In this document: one piece after another, positions 9,423-20,882 of the stretch
How the letters are laid out: each line of letters starts with the position of its first letter
How positions within the stretch are numbered: position 1 is the stretch's first letter
Assembly (NCBI GenBank): GCA_021521415.1
Contig: JAIQDT010005826.1
Span: 62,001-126,000, forward strand
From: Bidens hawaiensis
Taxonomy: Eukaryota > Streptophyta > Magnoliopsida > Asterales > Asteraceae
DNA length: 64,000 nt
Direction: 5' to 3'
Translations under genes and position numbers: made by a program
The notes under the pieces: generated by a model
Databases searched by the model: none
What the model was told of the DNA's origin: nothing
Seen by the model: only the letters and a program-made list of their open reading frames with translations

Positions 9423-12044
9423 ATGTCGTCGATTAACATCTCTGAGTTAGTGAAGATGGAGGTTGAAGCAGGGTCAGCTACTAAGGCCCCAAGATTGCTG
9501 AAGGGAACCGATTTCGTTGCATGGAAGGATCGGTTCATACAATACGTCAAATACCAGGATGCGAAGATGTGGGTATGCATCCAGGATGGTTATATTCCAC
9601 CGGTTATGGAGTATGAAGGTCGTGATCAAATCAAAAAGTATAGCAAAATGGAAGAAGAAGAGAAAAAGATGTATGAGGCCGAGAGCAAGGCCCATGTTGC
9701 TATTACTATGGCTCTTCCACAAGAGATCCTTCATACGTTTAGAAAGTACACGTCAGCAAGAGAGCTTTGGGAAGCTCTTGAGAACAGATTTGAAGGGAAT
9801 GTTGGAATCCGTGCTTCAAAGATAAAATTGTTCAAAACCCAGTTCTCAGTCTTCAAGTATTTGAAGAATGAATCTTTAGATGATATTATCACTCGATATT
9901 ACCATCTGATGACTGAATTGAGTAACTATTCAATTTCCTACCGAGAAGAAGAAATAGTTGAGAAGCTTCTAGATGCTCTCCCACCAAAATGGGAGATGTA
10001 CACTGTGCTGATGAGGGAAGACAAAGACTTTCCCACATATGATCTAGAAACGGCAGTCAACAAGCTCAGAACCTTTGAGCTTAACATGGTCAGAAAGGAG
10101 ACACCTATGGATCAGGTTCAAGATCCAGGTATGTATGGAGCTAAAGTCAACACTAGCTCAGGATCGAAGACTGAATCTGCTGCCTACTACTCGAAGGGAG
10201 AGTCGGGCGCAAACTCATCACATGAGGGTCATGTGTCAGTCAACACAAATGGTGATGTTTGCTATGTAGCAGGTGGATCGAGTGGTTCTCAACCCCAAGT
10301 AAGCAAGAGTAGTTGCTCTCAAAGTATTCCCAGCAACAACTACTCCAAGATGCCTATGAGTGTCAAGTCTGCTGAAGAGCAGTTTGGTCTCTATGCTTCT
10401 TTTATTGCTTCCTATGAGAACTACATTCAAGGGAAGGTTGTTGATCCAGCTATGTTGGATGAAGACTATGACTAGATTGATGCTGATGATCTGGAGGAAA
10501 TGGATCTGCAATGGCAGATGGCCATGATTGTAAGAAGAGTGAAGCGGTTTATGAGAAAGACCGGAAGAAAGTTTGTCGGTGGAAAGCCAGGGTTTGACAA
10601 GACGAAGGTGAGATGCTACAATTGTCAGCAAAACGGTCACTTTGCAAAGGAATGCAGGAATGAGCGTGTGGATTGAAGTCAGGGCAGGTCTACACAGCAA
10701 AGTGGGGGTTCTAAAGATTATAGTGCAATGATGTCCAGAGAAGATGGTGAATACAACTGGAACCTGCATTCTAAATAAACTTTTGAGCAGGCAAATTTGG
10801 CGAAGGTTGAAACTGAAGAAAATGAGAAGGTTACCGGAGAAGAAAAAGCTCTTATGGCAGACGTTAATGACCAGCTCTCCGAGGTATGTTCTAAACCTAC
10901 ATGCTCTAAATGTGAAAACTTGTCTGAGCAATTAGCAACTATAACCGATCAGTATGTTAGATTGGATGCTGAATTTAAAACCCTAAAAGAAGATCATCAT
11001 TTTACAAAAGCAAGAGAAAATAGCTATAAAGTCAAAATAAAAGCTTGTGAAAAAGATGTTAAAAGTCTAAAAACAAAACTTGCTGAAAAAATTGAAGTGA
11101 TTGATTTAAGCTATGAAGTTTTGGAAGAAAAAACCAAACTAATTGCTGATAGAGAAAAACAGATTGCTGATCACCAGGTAAAAGTGGTGGAACTGAATAG
11201 AAAACTAGAGCAGTTCAGAAATTCCTCTGCTATTCTTGATCACCTTGTTAATGATCAAGGTTCCTCTGCTAAGAGAGGAGGAATCGGTTATCATGAGGTT
11301 CCACCACCTTATAATCACAATTACACTTTTAACCCTAGTGTTCAGAAATCTGTTGACTTTGAGGTTGCTCAGACAGTACCAGTTAAAGTAACTTATAAAG
11401 AACCAAATGTTAGTAGAGGCGAAACAAGTTCGCCTGTTTCAAGTGTTAAAATTTCTGATCCAAGTCCAGTCTCATCGGAGTCGGATAAGTCATCCGAGTC
11501 TGGTAAGGCAAAAGAGGAGGTGGTATTACCCAATGGTGGAGAGAAAGATAAGACGAATAAAAAGAGTACTCCACTAAACCCGTACGTCCCACCATATGTG
11601 AGACGAACGGGCGGTAATAAAGCCTCGACATCTAAAACACCGGTTGATAAAAAGGTTGAGCATAGGTGTTGTTTTAGATGTAATCAATTAGGGCACCTAG
11701 TTGCAGATTGCCCTCTGAAGCAGCGATTCAGAGGTGTAAGGCCTACTAAAACTGAGAATAAGCCTAATAGTAATTATTATACTCCTAAAAATGAAAACCA
11801 TTTAAAATTCAAAAATGTGACTAATTCAGGTTTTCATAGAAACAAATCTCAGTTTTACACTGCTAATAACCAAACCACAAGCTATAATTCTTTCAATTCA
11901 CAAAGGTTTGGAAGGCCTCACAATCATTCTTCAACGAGGTTTCCTAATAGGACTTACAGGAATTATCGAGATACTAACTTTGGAAAGCCAAAGTTTGGGA
12001 TGTATAGATCCAAGACCAATTGGTCTTGGGTCCCTAAATTCTAA
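9423..12044 (+). pseudogene. Sirevirus gag with three in-frame stops
   Basis: One frame runs from ATG 9423 to TAA 12044 (about 870 codons), broken only by TAG 10473, TGA 10674 and TAA 10776. The first 240 residues match the UBN2-type copia Gag domain (GTDFVAWKDRFIQYV, LWEALENRFEG, LLDALPPKWEMYTVLM). A CCHC knuckle, [14 protein letters not shown], lies near 10615, then a long charged coiled coil (about 10840-11220), a Ser/Pro-rich linker and a second CCHC knuckle, CFRCNQLGHLVADC (about 11670-11711). The large Gag with coiled coil and two knuckles fits Sirevirus. The element is inactive as read. Confidence 0.88.
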
Positions 12045-12058
12045 TCTTTTGCTTTATT

Positions 12059-15000
12059 GTGCAGGAACAGTTGAACAGGGCTGCCAACAATCTTTGGGTT
12101 GTAGATAGCGGCTGTTCCCGGCACATGACGGGTAACAAATACTTGTTACATGATTTGAAACCTGTTCAAGGAGGGAGAGTGAGCTTTGCCGGTGAAAGTG
12201 GTGGCAAGATTACAGGAATGGGAACGGTGTCGAACGGAAAGATGACATTGGAGAAAGTTAACTTTGTAGAAGAATTGAAGCACAATCTGCTGAGTGTGTC
12301 GCAGATCTGTGATAAGGAGTACACCGTTCATTTTACAAAGAATGCGGCGATTGTGTTGCAACCTGGTTTTCAGATACCAGAGGAGTGGATTGTGATGAAG
12401 GCTCCACGTGAGAGGAATACATATGTTATGGATATGAGGTCGACTGAAATGGCCACGGAAGAATCATGCCTTATGACAAAAGCAAGCGAATCGGAGTCCG
12501 AATTGTGGCATAGGAGAATGGGACACATTCATCTTCGGAAGATGAACCACATTGTCAGGAATGGACTTGTGCTGGGCGTTCCCTTGAAGAATTTCAATTT
12601 TGAAGATAAATGTATAGCGTGCAAGAAGGGAAAGCAGCACAAGAAATCCCATCTCACCAAGAAAGTCAATCCAATTGCCAGTACTCTAGAATTGCTTCAC
12701 ATGGATCTCTTCGGTCCCGTGAATGCAAAAGTCTAGGAGGTACTTCTTATTGCTTGGTGATCACTGATGACTACTCACGATATTCGTGGGTGTATTTCCT
12801 GAAATCAAAAGACGAAACGGCTCAGATGGTGAAGAATTTGATTACCAAAGTTGAGAACGTTATGGATAAAATGGTTAAGTTTATCAGGAGTGACAATGGA
12901 ACGGAGTTCAAGAATTTTGAGATGGAGATCTTCTGCCTTCAGAAAGGGATTGAACACCAATACAGCGCTCCGTATACACCGCAACAGAATGGAGTGGCTG
13001 AAAGGAAGAACAGAACATTAATTGAATGAGCCAGAACAATGCTGGCTGATTCGAAGCTTCCTGTGGTGTTTTGGGCTGAAGCTGTTGCTACAGCCTGTTA
13101 TGTTCTGAATAGAGTCTTAACTGTTAAAAGACTTGGTAAAACGTGTTATGAGCTTATGCATGGGAGAAAGCCCAACTTGAGTGGTCTTGAACCATTCGGG
13201 TCCCCTTGTTCGATTTTAAAGACAAATTCTAAATTTGGTGAAGTAGCCGATGAAGGAATCTTAGTCGGTTATGTTGTTGGGACTCCCAACAGACGTGTCT
13301 TTAATACATCGACCAGCAAGGTTGAGGTGGTGTGTAACACCGATATCACAAGTTACCAACCACCAAAACCAAGCAACGGACCTGCTGAGTTTTTCGACTA
13401 TGTTAAACTTTTTAAGTCTTTTAACATACCGTATTTGGATATTGCTGAAGAAGAAGAGAGAGTTGCTACGAAGATGATCCTTGATGAGGAAGAAAACCTA
13501 TTGCAAAGACAGCTGATCGATAAATGTCAACCTTCCTCATCAAATGCTGTCGATACCCCTGCTGCCTCGACTGAAGAAGAATTTTTCAATCCATTTCACT
13601 CTCAACATGAAACAACCATTGACGAGCTCTCTTCTAACTTGGAAGACAATTTGCATGTCGGTTCTGTTCCGACCACGAGAATTCATAAAGATCACCCTTT
13701 GGAGAATGTGATTGGTGATGTGTCCTCCGGTGTACAAACAAGACGTAGCTTGAATGAGCACACCTGTGTTTACACAAGCATCAAGGAGACAGGGATAATC
13801 AACGAATGCTTGTACACCTGCTTTATCAGCCAGATTGAACTGAAGAATTATCAAATGGCTCTCAAGGACAGCTCGTGGGGCGATGCTATGCAAGAAGAGT
13901 TGGCTCAATTCAAAAAAATGGAAGTTTGGACTTTGGTTGAAAAACCGAAGCATGTGCATGCGATAGGCACAAAATGGGTGTTTAAGTGCAAGAGAGATGA
14001 GAAAGGGATTATCATAAGAAACAAGGCGAGGCTAGTCGTTAAAGGTTTTAATCAACAAGAGGGGATTGATTATAATGAAGTGTTCGCTCCTGTCGCAAGG
14101 TTGGAAGCCATTAGATTGTTTTTGGCGTTCGCTGCTTATAAGAAGATGAAGGTATTTCAGTTGGATGTGAAGAGTGCGTTTCTGAATGGGAAAGTTGATG
14201 AGGTAGTGTATGTTGAGCAACCTCCGGGTTTTCCTGACCCAGACTTTCCTGATCACGTGTACAAGTTAAGAAAGGCATTGTATGGACTACATCAGGCACC
14301 TCGTGCCTGGTATTCAACTTTATCAGATTACTTGCTTGAAAATGGGTTTGAAAGAGGGAAGATAGACAGCACGTTGTTCTTCAAGAGAGATGGAAGCGAC
14401 TTCCTGCTGGTGCAAGTCTACGTGGATGACATTATCTTTGCTGCATCAAAAGTCTCCATGTGTCAAGATTTTGAGGCCGTCATGAAAAAGAGGTTTGAAA
14501 TGAGTGCTATGGGTGAACTAACTTTCTTTTTAGGATTGCAGGTTGATCAGAAGAAGGATGGGATGTTCATTCATCAGACCAAGTATGTCCATGATGTGCT
14601 CAAACGCTTCAAGATGGAGGACAGCACTCCATTCGACACTCCAATCTGCGTCAATCACAAATTGGGTGCTGAGTCAGATGGTGATGCAGATGTGGACCCA
14701 ACTCAATATCGGGCTATTATAGGTTCTTTAATGTACTTAACTGCTTCTAGGCCTGATATAATGTTTGCTGTTTGTCTTTGTGCATGCTCTCAGGCAAACC
14801 CAAAAGAATCTCATCTGAAGGGTGTGAAGAGGATACTGAGGTATCTCAAGGGCAAACCGAAGCTGGGGTTGTGGTACCCGAGAGGAGGAGACTTGGAGCT
14901 AGTCGCTTACACATATTCTGATTATGGAGGGTGCAATCAGAGTCGGAAGTCAACAACTGGAGGATGTCAGTTTCTTGGTGGCAGATTGGTGTCGTGGCAA

Positions 15001-15366
15001 TGCAAGAAGCAGACTTCAGTCGCAATTTCAACCTGTGAAGCAGAATACATGGCAGCATCCAACTGCTGCTCCCAGGTTCTTTGGATTCAACAACAGTTGC
15101 GCGACTATGGTCTGAATTTCTTACTTACTCCTATTTGCATTGATAACACAGCTGCTATCTCAGTAACTAACAATCCCGTGAAGCACGGTAAAACTAAACA
15201 TATTGACATACGTCATCATTTTATACGGGATTGTGCTGAGAAGAAACTGATTGTGCTTGAAAAGGTGGATACGCTTGATAATTTCGCTGATCTTTATACT
15301 AAAGCGTTTGACAAAACAAGATTTCAAAACCTTATCGAGCTGAATGGGATGATCAATCCCGAGTAA
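12059..15366 (+). pseudogene. Sirevirus pol (protease, integrase, RT, RNase H), broken
   Basis: Starts one frame off from gag, 15 bases downstream. Order is copia-type: protease WVVDSGCSRHMTG (about 12095-12130); GAG-pre-integrase zinc region with LWHRRMGHIH and CIACKKGKQHK; integrase catalytic Asp in LLHMDLFGP (about 12695), Asp in RSDNGTEF (about 12886) and Glu in NGVAERKNRT (about 12990). RT follows with YVDDII at about 14419, then RNase H with CEAEYMAAS (about 15035-15060) and HIDIRHHFIRD near the end. Breaks are a frame change after TAG 12734 and an in-frame TGA at 13027. From 13039 to 15366 it is open (775 codons). All catalytic residues listed are present. Confidence 0.92.
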
Positions 15367-15381
15367 CCATGCTTTTCATGT

Positions 15382-15416
<35 letters not shown>

Positions 15417-17463
15417 GTCACTATCGCTTAAAAATAAGTCGGTTGCCTCAGTTTGAAGGACTTGTCTTCGGATATGTTTTAGTCCTCATTTTCTACTTGT
15501 AGAATTTGAGGATAGCCATTAACCAAAGGACTGAAAGTGACCGGGGCGGTTTATGATGAGTTTTCATTCTTTCGCTTAAAATTAGTCGATCATACTTAGT
15601 TAGAAGGACACATACTTGTATGTGGTCGGTCCAGCTGATCCATTGGATATTCGGGATAGCCGTTTACCTGAAGACTTTGTTTTGGTCGGGGCGATTAATG
15701 TTAAATTTTTTTTGGGGAAATGAAATTATTTTTCAAGTCTGCTACTTCGTAAGAAGTTCGTTTGCTATGTTTAACAGAAAATTGATCCAACCTTGGAAAA
15801 TGATAAATATACTGATTCTGTGTGCTTAACTAGTGAAGTTATTAGGCTTAAAAGGCTTTAGGACATTTATTGTACGTCATGGTAGCTTTTTATGGTGCGT
15901 AAAAGTAGATGTGATACAAACTACATCTACTTGATTTTACGTGGAAACTCCTTACGAGTTTTGCATGTCTTCATGTATATCTTTCCGAATGATAGGCAGA
16001 AAAGCGATTACCCAGTCATACACGAGCCCGTAAGTGTTCTGATTCCCGTGAAGATAGCGTTTCAAGAAACTGCAGTGATCCAGATTCGGGACTTGCAGTT
16101 GTTTACTACTCTGAAGTCTATGTAAATGTTTATCATAAAAAAAAATTAAATTAATTATGAGTTATGATAACATTCTAGAGCTGAAAATATCAAGACTTCT
16201 CAATCATGGAGTAAGAAAGAGAACGGGAAGCAGATGAAGAGTACTTACAAACTTAATCAGACACAATGGGTCGAGGTCAATTCGGGGTGACTTGGGAAAG
16301 CCAAATATGCTTTGAGAATAGATAGGAGGAATCATAATCTCTGAGTTTTTGACCACTTAATTTTTGAGCTTAATTGAACTTAACTCGTATCACAGAAACG
16401 ATGAAAACCATCTTAAGTTATATACCTGCTTACAACCTGTTTCTTTATGTCATAATACAGCTAAACACGGATCTATGTGACAGTCACGTAATTAGTATGA
16501 TTCCTGTTCGGATCTTTTCTAAAACGTAGTAGTCCCTATCGAGACTGAAATTTGATCCCTTGTACTTTATTTTTTAAAAGTTTCTTGTACTTAGTTAGTT
16601 TTATAATTTTGTATCTGGTTACTTGGACTTGATCGTGTTATTTAATTCTTAAAGGGAAGTTTTAAAAGTTAATTGCAAAATGTTCAAATTATAAGGGTTG
16701 ATTTTGTAAATATAGGCGATGTTGTTAAACAGGCGAACTTGTGAATAACTTCGCCTAGGCGAAGTTAACCGTAACTTCGCCTGTATAACTCCGCCCCTAT
16801 ATAAAGAATACTTAAAGTCATTCGTTCATTATTTTCATTATCAGCGAACTTATTCCGAAAATTCCAGCGAACTTATCCGATAAACAAGCGATCTTGTCTT
16901 TCGATTTCATCTTTGTTCTTTTTCTCAGTTTCCGTTACCGATTCAAGGTTCGTAGTGTCGTCATAGCTAATAATCTTTGTCATTGGTGTTTTATCAAAGG
17001 ACGTGTCGAACCGTTACGAAACCTCGGACCGTCGGATTTTTGAAACCATTTTCCAAACTTGTTTTTATGTGGTTGTGAACAACCTGAACGTCTAGACCAT
17101 CATAAAATCGAGTTTTACGGAGTCCACAATCGTTAAAATCGCCAACTGCACGTCATTCGAAATCCTTACTGTCGCCAATTCAGATTCAGGCGAACTTATA
17201 GGGTTTGGGCGAAGTTATGCTTAACTTCGCCTGAGGCTCAACTTCGCCTGAGGCGATGTGGTGAGGCGAAGTTATCATTAACTTCGCCTGGACCTTTTAA
17301 TTTTTTAATTATTAGACGAACTTAAAGATGAAGCGAAGTTGTTCCCAACTTCGCCCCAACTTTAACTTCGCCTATACAGATTTTATCACAACTTCGCACA
17401 TGGTAACAAGCGAACTTGTGGTACGCCTTAACGTTTATCTAACTTGGTTCGTTTGTTGCAGAT
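15367..17463 (+). other. Spacer between Sirevirus pol and env-like ORF, with possible internal promoter and splice acceptor
   Basis: About 2.1 kb with no supported gene. It opens with a run of about 27 A residues (15388-15415). In its last 750 bases it regains LTR-like texture: AACTTCGCC words (16745-16790, 17190-17395), a TATA-box candidate CCTATATAAAGAATA (about 16795), and a strong 3' splice-site candidate immediately before the env-like ATG (branch-like CTAAC at 17439-17443, T-rich tract, AG at 17460-17461). Sireviruses are known for long spacers and an env-like ORF here. Confidence 0.6.
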
Positions 17464-20390
17464 ATGGCTGCAGTAGCAGGTGCTGGAGGTTCTGGAGGTG
17501 ACGATGGAGATAATCAGAGGCAATTCTTCCCGGGTCACAACATGTTCATCACCTTAGACCCGGAAGCGAGCGGTGTTGAGGATTACCGCGAGATAATCAC
17601 ATTCCTCATTCGCTCGAGGATATTCCACGCAATCACTACGACTCTGCCGATTTCCTTACCCAATATTGAGGATTTCTAGCAGACGGTGGAATACGATTGC
17701 CGCGTTGAGCCCCCGGTTATGCGAGCAACCGTCAACAATCAGGAGGTTCAGTTCTCATCTGAACAAATACGGGTGGCTTTACGTTTCGGTGAGGAGACTA
17801 GGGATGACCCTACGGAGTTTGTGGCTCCGTTCCGTGATGGAGAGTTTCTCCGAATGGGCTATTCTGGTCCATTAGGTGATACTCAGAGGAGGAAGGGTTT
17901 CCTACTCGATCAGTGGCGCTTCCTCATGCACGTAATGATTGTCTGCATGTAAGGGAGGAAGGCGGGCACTGACGGGATGGGTGGGACCATGCAGTCCGCA
18001 ATGACTGCTCTGACTTATAACAAACGTTATAGCTTCAGTCAGATGGTCTTTTATGAAATCGATAGACAGAGGAGAGCGATGGCTCATGAAAGGTTCATCA
18101 TGTATCCAAGATTCATTCAGATGATCTTGAATCATGTTGCTCCCACGTTGCCTCAACGATGTCCAATACGATACGTGGAGAATGTGAACAAACGTATCTT
18201 CGCTCAATGCCGAACATCCAGTGCGAGGAGGAAGCCTGAACTGCGTCCAAGGCATACTCCACTCTTTGGGTACTTAATAAACCCGGGGTATGTGCCAGCT
18301 CGTGGGGATGAGTTCAGAGACCCTCAACCACGACAGGTAGGAGCACCTCGAGATGTACCTGCTGTGCCTGTTGTGTCGGCTGAGGAGGATGTAGACCTTG
18401 ATGCTGCATTTGGCGGCCAAGGATTCTTCGACATGGACCGGTTTGATCCGCAAGAAGAGGTGCAGGTCTCTGCTGCAGAGGTTCGGGAAGTGAATGTTAC
18501 TAGAGCAGCTACGACGGTGGCTGACTCAGATCTTGATGATGTTATGGATGAGGCGAGAAGGATGTTGGTGACACGAGAAAGGACGTTAGGGAAGAGAAAG
18601 AGGACAGTTGATGATACTGAGTCAGAAGAAGAAGAAGAGGATATTCACAAGTTGATTAGACGTTCAAGACGGGAAAGGACAGGTGCTGGTATGGGAGCTG
18701 GAGAGACTTCAAGAGTTGTACGTTTCGCTCCATCCGCACTGTCAGGTATGTCGATTGTTCCTACATCACTACAGGTCACAGGTTTAAGCGCCGCGGAAGT
18801 TCCCGTGGTGGCTACATCAGCTGTCGGCATCCCATCCGTCACACTACAGATGACGACTCCGGAGATTGTGTCTTTACCACCTCCAACGCTTACTCCTTCA
18901 GAGGTGGTGGCACAATTTGTAGAGTCGACAGTCGTTGCAACTGCAGGGTTGTCGGTCACGATACCACCTGCGGTTACGTCCACAACTGCTTCTGATGTCC
19001 CGTTTACATTCGAGATCCCTGCTGAGTATACTCAAGACACATCTAACATGAGGTTTGATTTCGATGCAACCCTCTCAGACTCGGAGAGAATAGCTGTACT
19101 TGAGCGGGTCGTGGCTGAACTATCAAGGGTGAATCTTGTCCAGACCCAGGCTATTCAGCGTCTTGTAGCAGAGAATCAACTACAGTCGTCCCTCCTGATT
19201 GAACATGGGAGAATTATAGATGCTATGAAGGAGTTCTTGGCATCTCAGGGGGAGACAGGCTGTAAAGGCGACGAGTTAATGACAAAGAAGAGGAATGACA
19301 GAGACGATGATCCCAATGCATCGAAAGATGCAGGTGGTGAGTTGCCAAGAACTACTCAAGCTCTTGGGACTTCCACAGCTCAGGGGAGTCTGCAGGTGCA
19401 GTTGGTGGTGATGAGGTGGTGATGGTTGATGATGAAGATGATGTGATTGATGCTTTGAAAGAATTAGATGATGATATGCTAGATGATGATGTGATGTTTG
19501 ATGATGATGTGCTGCCTATTGAGGAGATTAAGAAGATTGGCTCACAGATTGTGATTGAAGAAGATGTTGAAGAAGGTGAAATAGTAGAAGAAAATGTTGA
19601 ACACGAGATCCCAGATATTGAGATAGCCGATATGGGTAATGAGATGGAAAATGATGAGACTGAATGGGAAGAGCAGCCTAGGTGGAAGGAAGGCTATGCT
19701 CAGTGGTTCGTCAAAACGAAGAAACCAGCAGTCCCTACAATGTTTAAGAAGAGTTACAATATTAAAGGCTATGCCGAAGCGAAGAAAGGGATTATTTGCT
19801 GGATCTATGATGAGCAGTTGAAGCTTTTTGTGATTAAACGATATGACGGCGTTCAGTATTTTAAAAGAATGTTAAGGTCGTTGAATACACTGCCGGAATG
19901 TGAAGTGAAAGACTTAGCCAGATTGGGGTTAATCAATCGAAATGACGATAATATGGCTAGAGTCATTGAGAAAATTGTGTGGAGAGAGAGTATAAAAGAG
20001 AAGAAGTTTGAACTGTTGAAACCGCAGAAGGGAAAACTTGTTGAAGACAAGGATAGAGGTTTGAGAGCTGATGGAAAACCTTGGATGGTCATGAAGTATA
20101 AACCGATCCGGTGCCTTAAAGAAGTACCGATGAAGCTAATGCCCAAGGATGTGCTTAAAGACCTAAAGTGGTGGTATGTGGATTGTGAGACAGCAGAGGC
20201 GGTGATGGAAGACGAGGATGAACAAGAGCTCCTAAGAGTTTACGATCCGATGCATTTGGTAAACTTATCGCAAGCTGATCTGAAGGTGCTTAATGAGAAG
20301 AAAATCTTTTATATTCCTACTTGGAAGGACGAAGCGAGGAAGTATCAAAGAGTTGTGTCAGTTTGTGTTAGAGAAGGAGTGCATGCGTGA
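17464..20390 (+). pseudogene. Sirevirus env-like ORF, degraded
   Basis: ATG 17464, two bases after a splice-acceptor-like AG. One frame continues through TAG 17677 and TAA 17950 to 19422, where a one-base frame change (about 19416) leads into a second stretch ending at 20390, roughly 975 codons in all. The N-terminus is Gly-rich, the first 250 residues are globular (MFITLDPEASGVEDYREI, CPIRYVENVNKRIF). A Ser/Thr/Pro-rich middle with a basic patch (GKRKRT) follows, then a heptad coiled coil (ERIAVLERVVAELSRVN and on, about 19085-19235) and a very acidic tail. Position after pol plus coiled coil fits the env-like ORF of Sireviruses. Its function is unproven and I see no clear transmembrane segment. 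Confidence 0.7.
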
Positions 20391-20450
20391 AGATACAAGA
20401 TTGAAGATTACAAGACAAGTGCTTAAAGATCAAGATATGAAGCTACTGCC

Positions 20451-20461
20451 AAGGGGGAGTC
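20451..20461 (+). promoter_or_regulatory. Polypurine tract of forward Sirevirus
   Basis: AAGGGGGAGTC immediately precedes the LTR start TGTTGGTGCAT at 20462. Purine-rich and correctly placed to prime plus-strand synthesis. The context matches the reverse element's GGGGAGACTGTTGGTGCAT. Confidence 0.85.
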
Positions 20462-20877
20462 TGTTGGTGCATAATGTCAGTAGTTCATAGTCTAGTGTCT
20501 ATAATCGAGTCTGTAATGTTTAATTATGTTTTGTATGTTTAAGCGAAGTTACTGACAAGTTCGCTTAACAGGCGAACTTGTTAGTCAAGCGAAGTTATGG
20601 ACAACTTCGCCTGAACATGCCAGGCGAAGTTGTCGTGTATAAATAGTCCTAGGTTACGGCTTGATTGTAATCGTTGTTTAAGTTCGTGTGTCAGTTGTTC
20701 GAGTTCATTGTAACGTGAGGACGAGAGTCTGTAACAGTGATATTACATCACGTGTTTGAGTTATAATATATAACGTGTGTTCGTGTGATTCGTGTTCTAT
20801 ACTCGTAACGATCTACGCAGGGATTCCGCACCTGAGTAGACCTAGATATCTCGTGCGATCCGTCCAGGGAACCTACA
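20462..20877 (+). repeat. Sirevirus 3' LTR, forward orientation
   Basis: TGTTGGTGCAT to CCTACA, 416 bp, followed by GTTCT. Contains four or five AAGCGAAGTT/AACTTCGCC words (20540-20640), a TATA-box candidate GTGTATAAATAG (about 20636), and a tail with GGATTCCGCACC and TCTCGTGCGATC words that mirror the outer end of the inverted LTR at 6747. No forward 5' partner exists in the window. Confidence 0.88.
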
Positions 20878-20882
20878 GTTCT
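20878..20882. repeat. Target-site duplication GTTCT, right copy
   Basis: Second copy of the 5-bp duplication flanking the Sirevirus composite. Athila gag resumes in frame directly after it. Confidence 0.93.

Larger units (their letters stand above)
6747..20877. mobile_element. Head-to-head Sirevirus composite (14.1 kb)
   Basis: A single insertion into Athila gag, with GTTCT duplicated at both ends. The left 2.2 kb is a short non-autonomous Sirevirus in reverse orientation (LTR 6747-7348, internal 7349-8496, partial LTR 8497-8955). The rest is a forward Sirevirus with leader, gag, pol, env-like ORF, polypurine tract and 3' LTR, but no 5' LTR or primer site. Both outer ends are therefore U5 ends (TGTAGG at left, CCTACA at right). 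All non-coding parts share a distinctive AACTTCGCC/GGCGAAGTT word, which supports relatedness of the two halves. How a U5-U5 molecule came to be integrated is not clear from sequence alone. Confidence 0.85.

Noticed and set aside
10236..10931. 231-codon reverse-strand open frame over Sirevirus gag
   Set aside because: Antisense shadow of the gag frame; the forward frame has the UBN2 and CCHC motifs, the reverse has nothing recognisable.
12020..12065. Possible splice acceptor (CTTTATTGTGCAG) between Sirevirus gag and pol
   Set aside because: The pol frame can equally be explained by a one-base change near the gag stop, and no matching donor stands out; not strong enough to call.
13540..13959. 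139-codon reverse-strand frame over Sirevirus pol
   Set aside because: Shadow of the RT-linker region of pol.
18645..18983. 112-codon reverse frame rich in Ser/Thr/Val
   Set aside because: Antisense of the Ser/Thr/Pro-rich middle of the env-like ORF; composition explains its openness.
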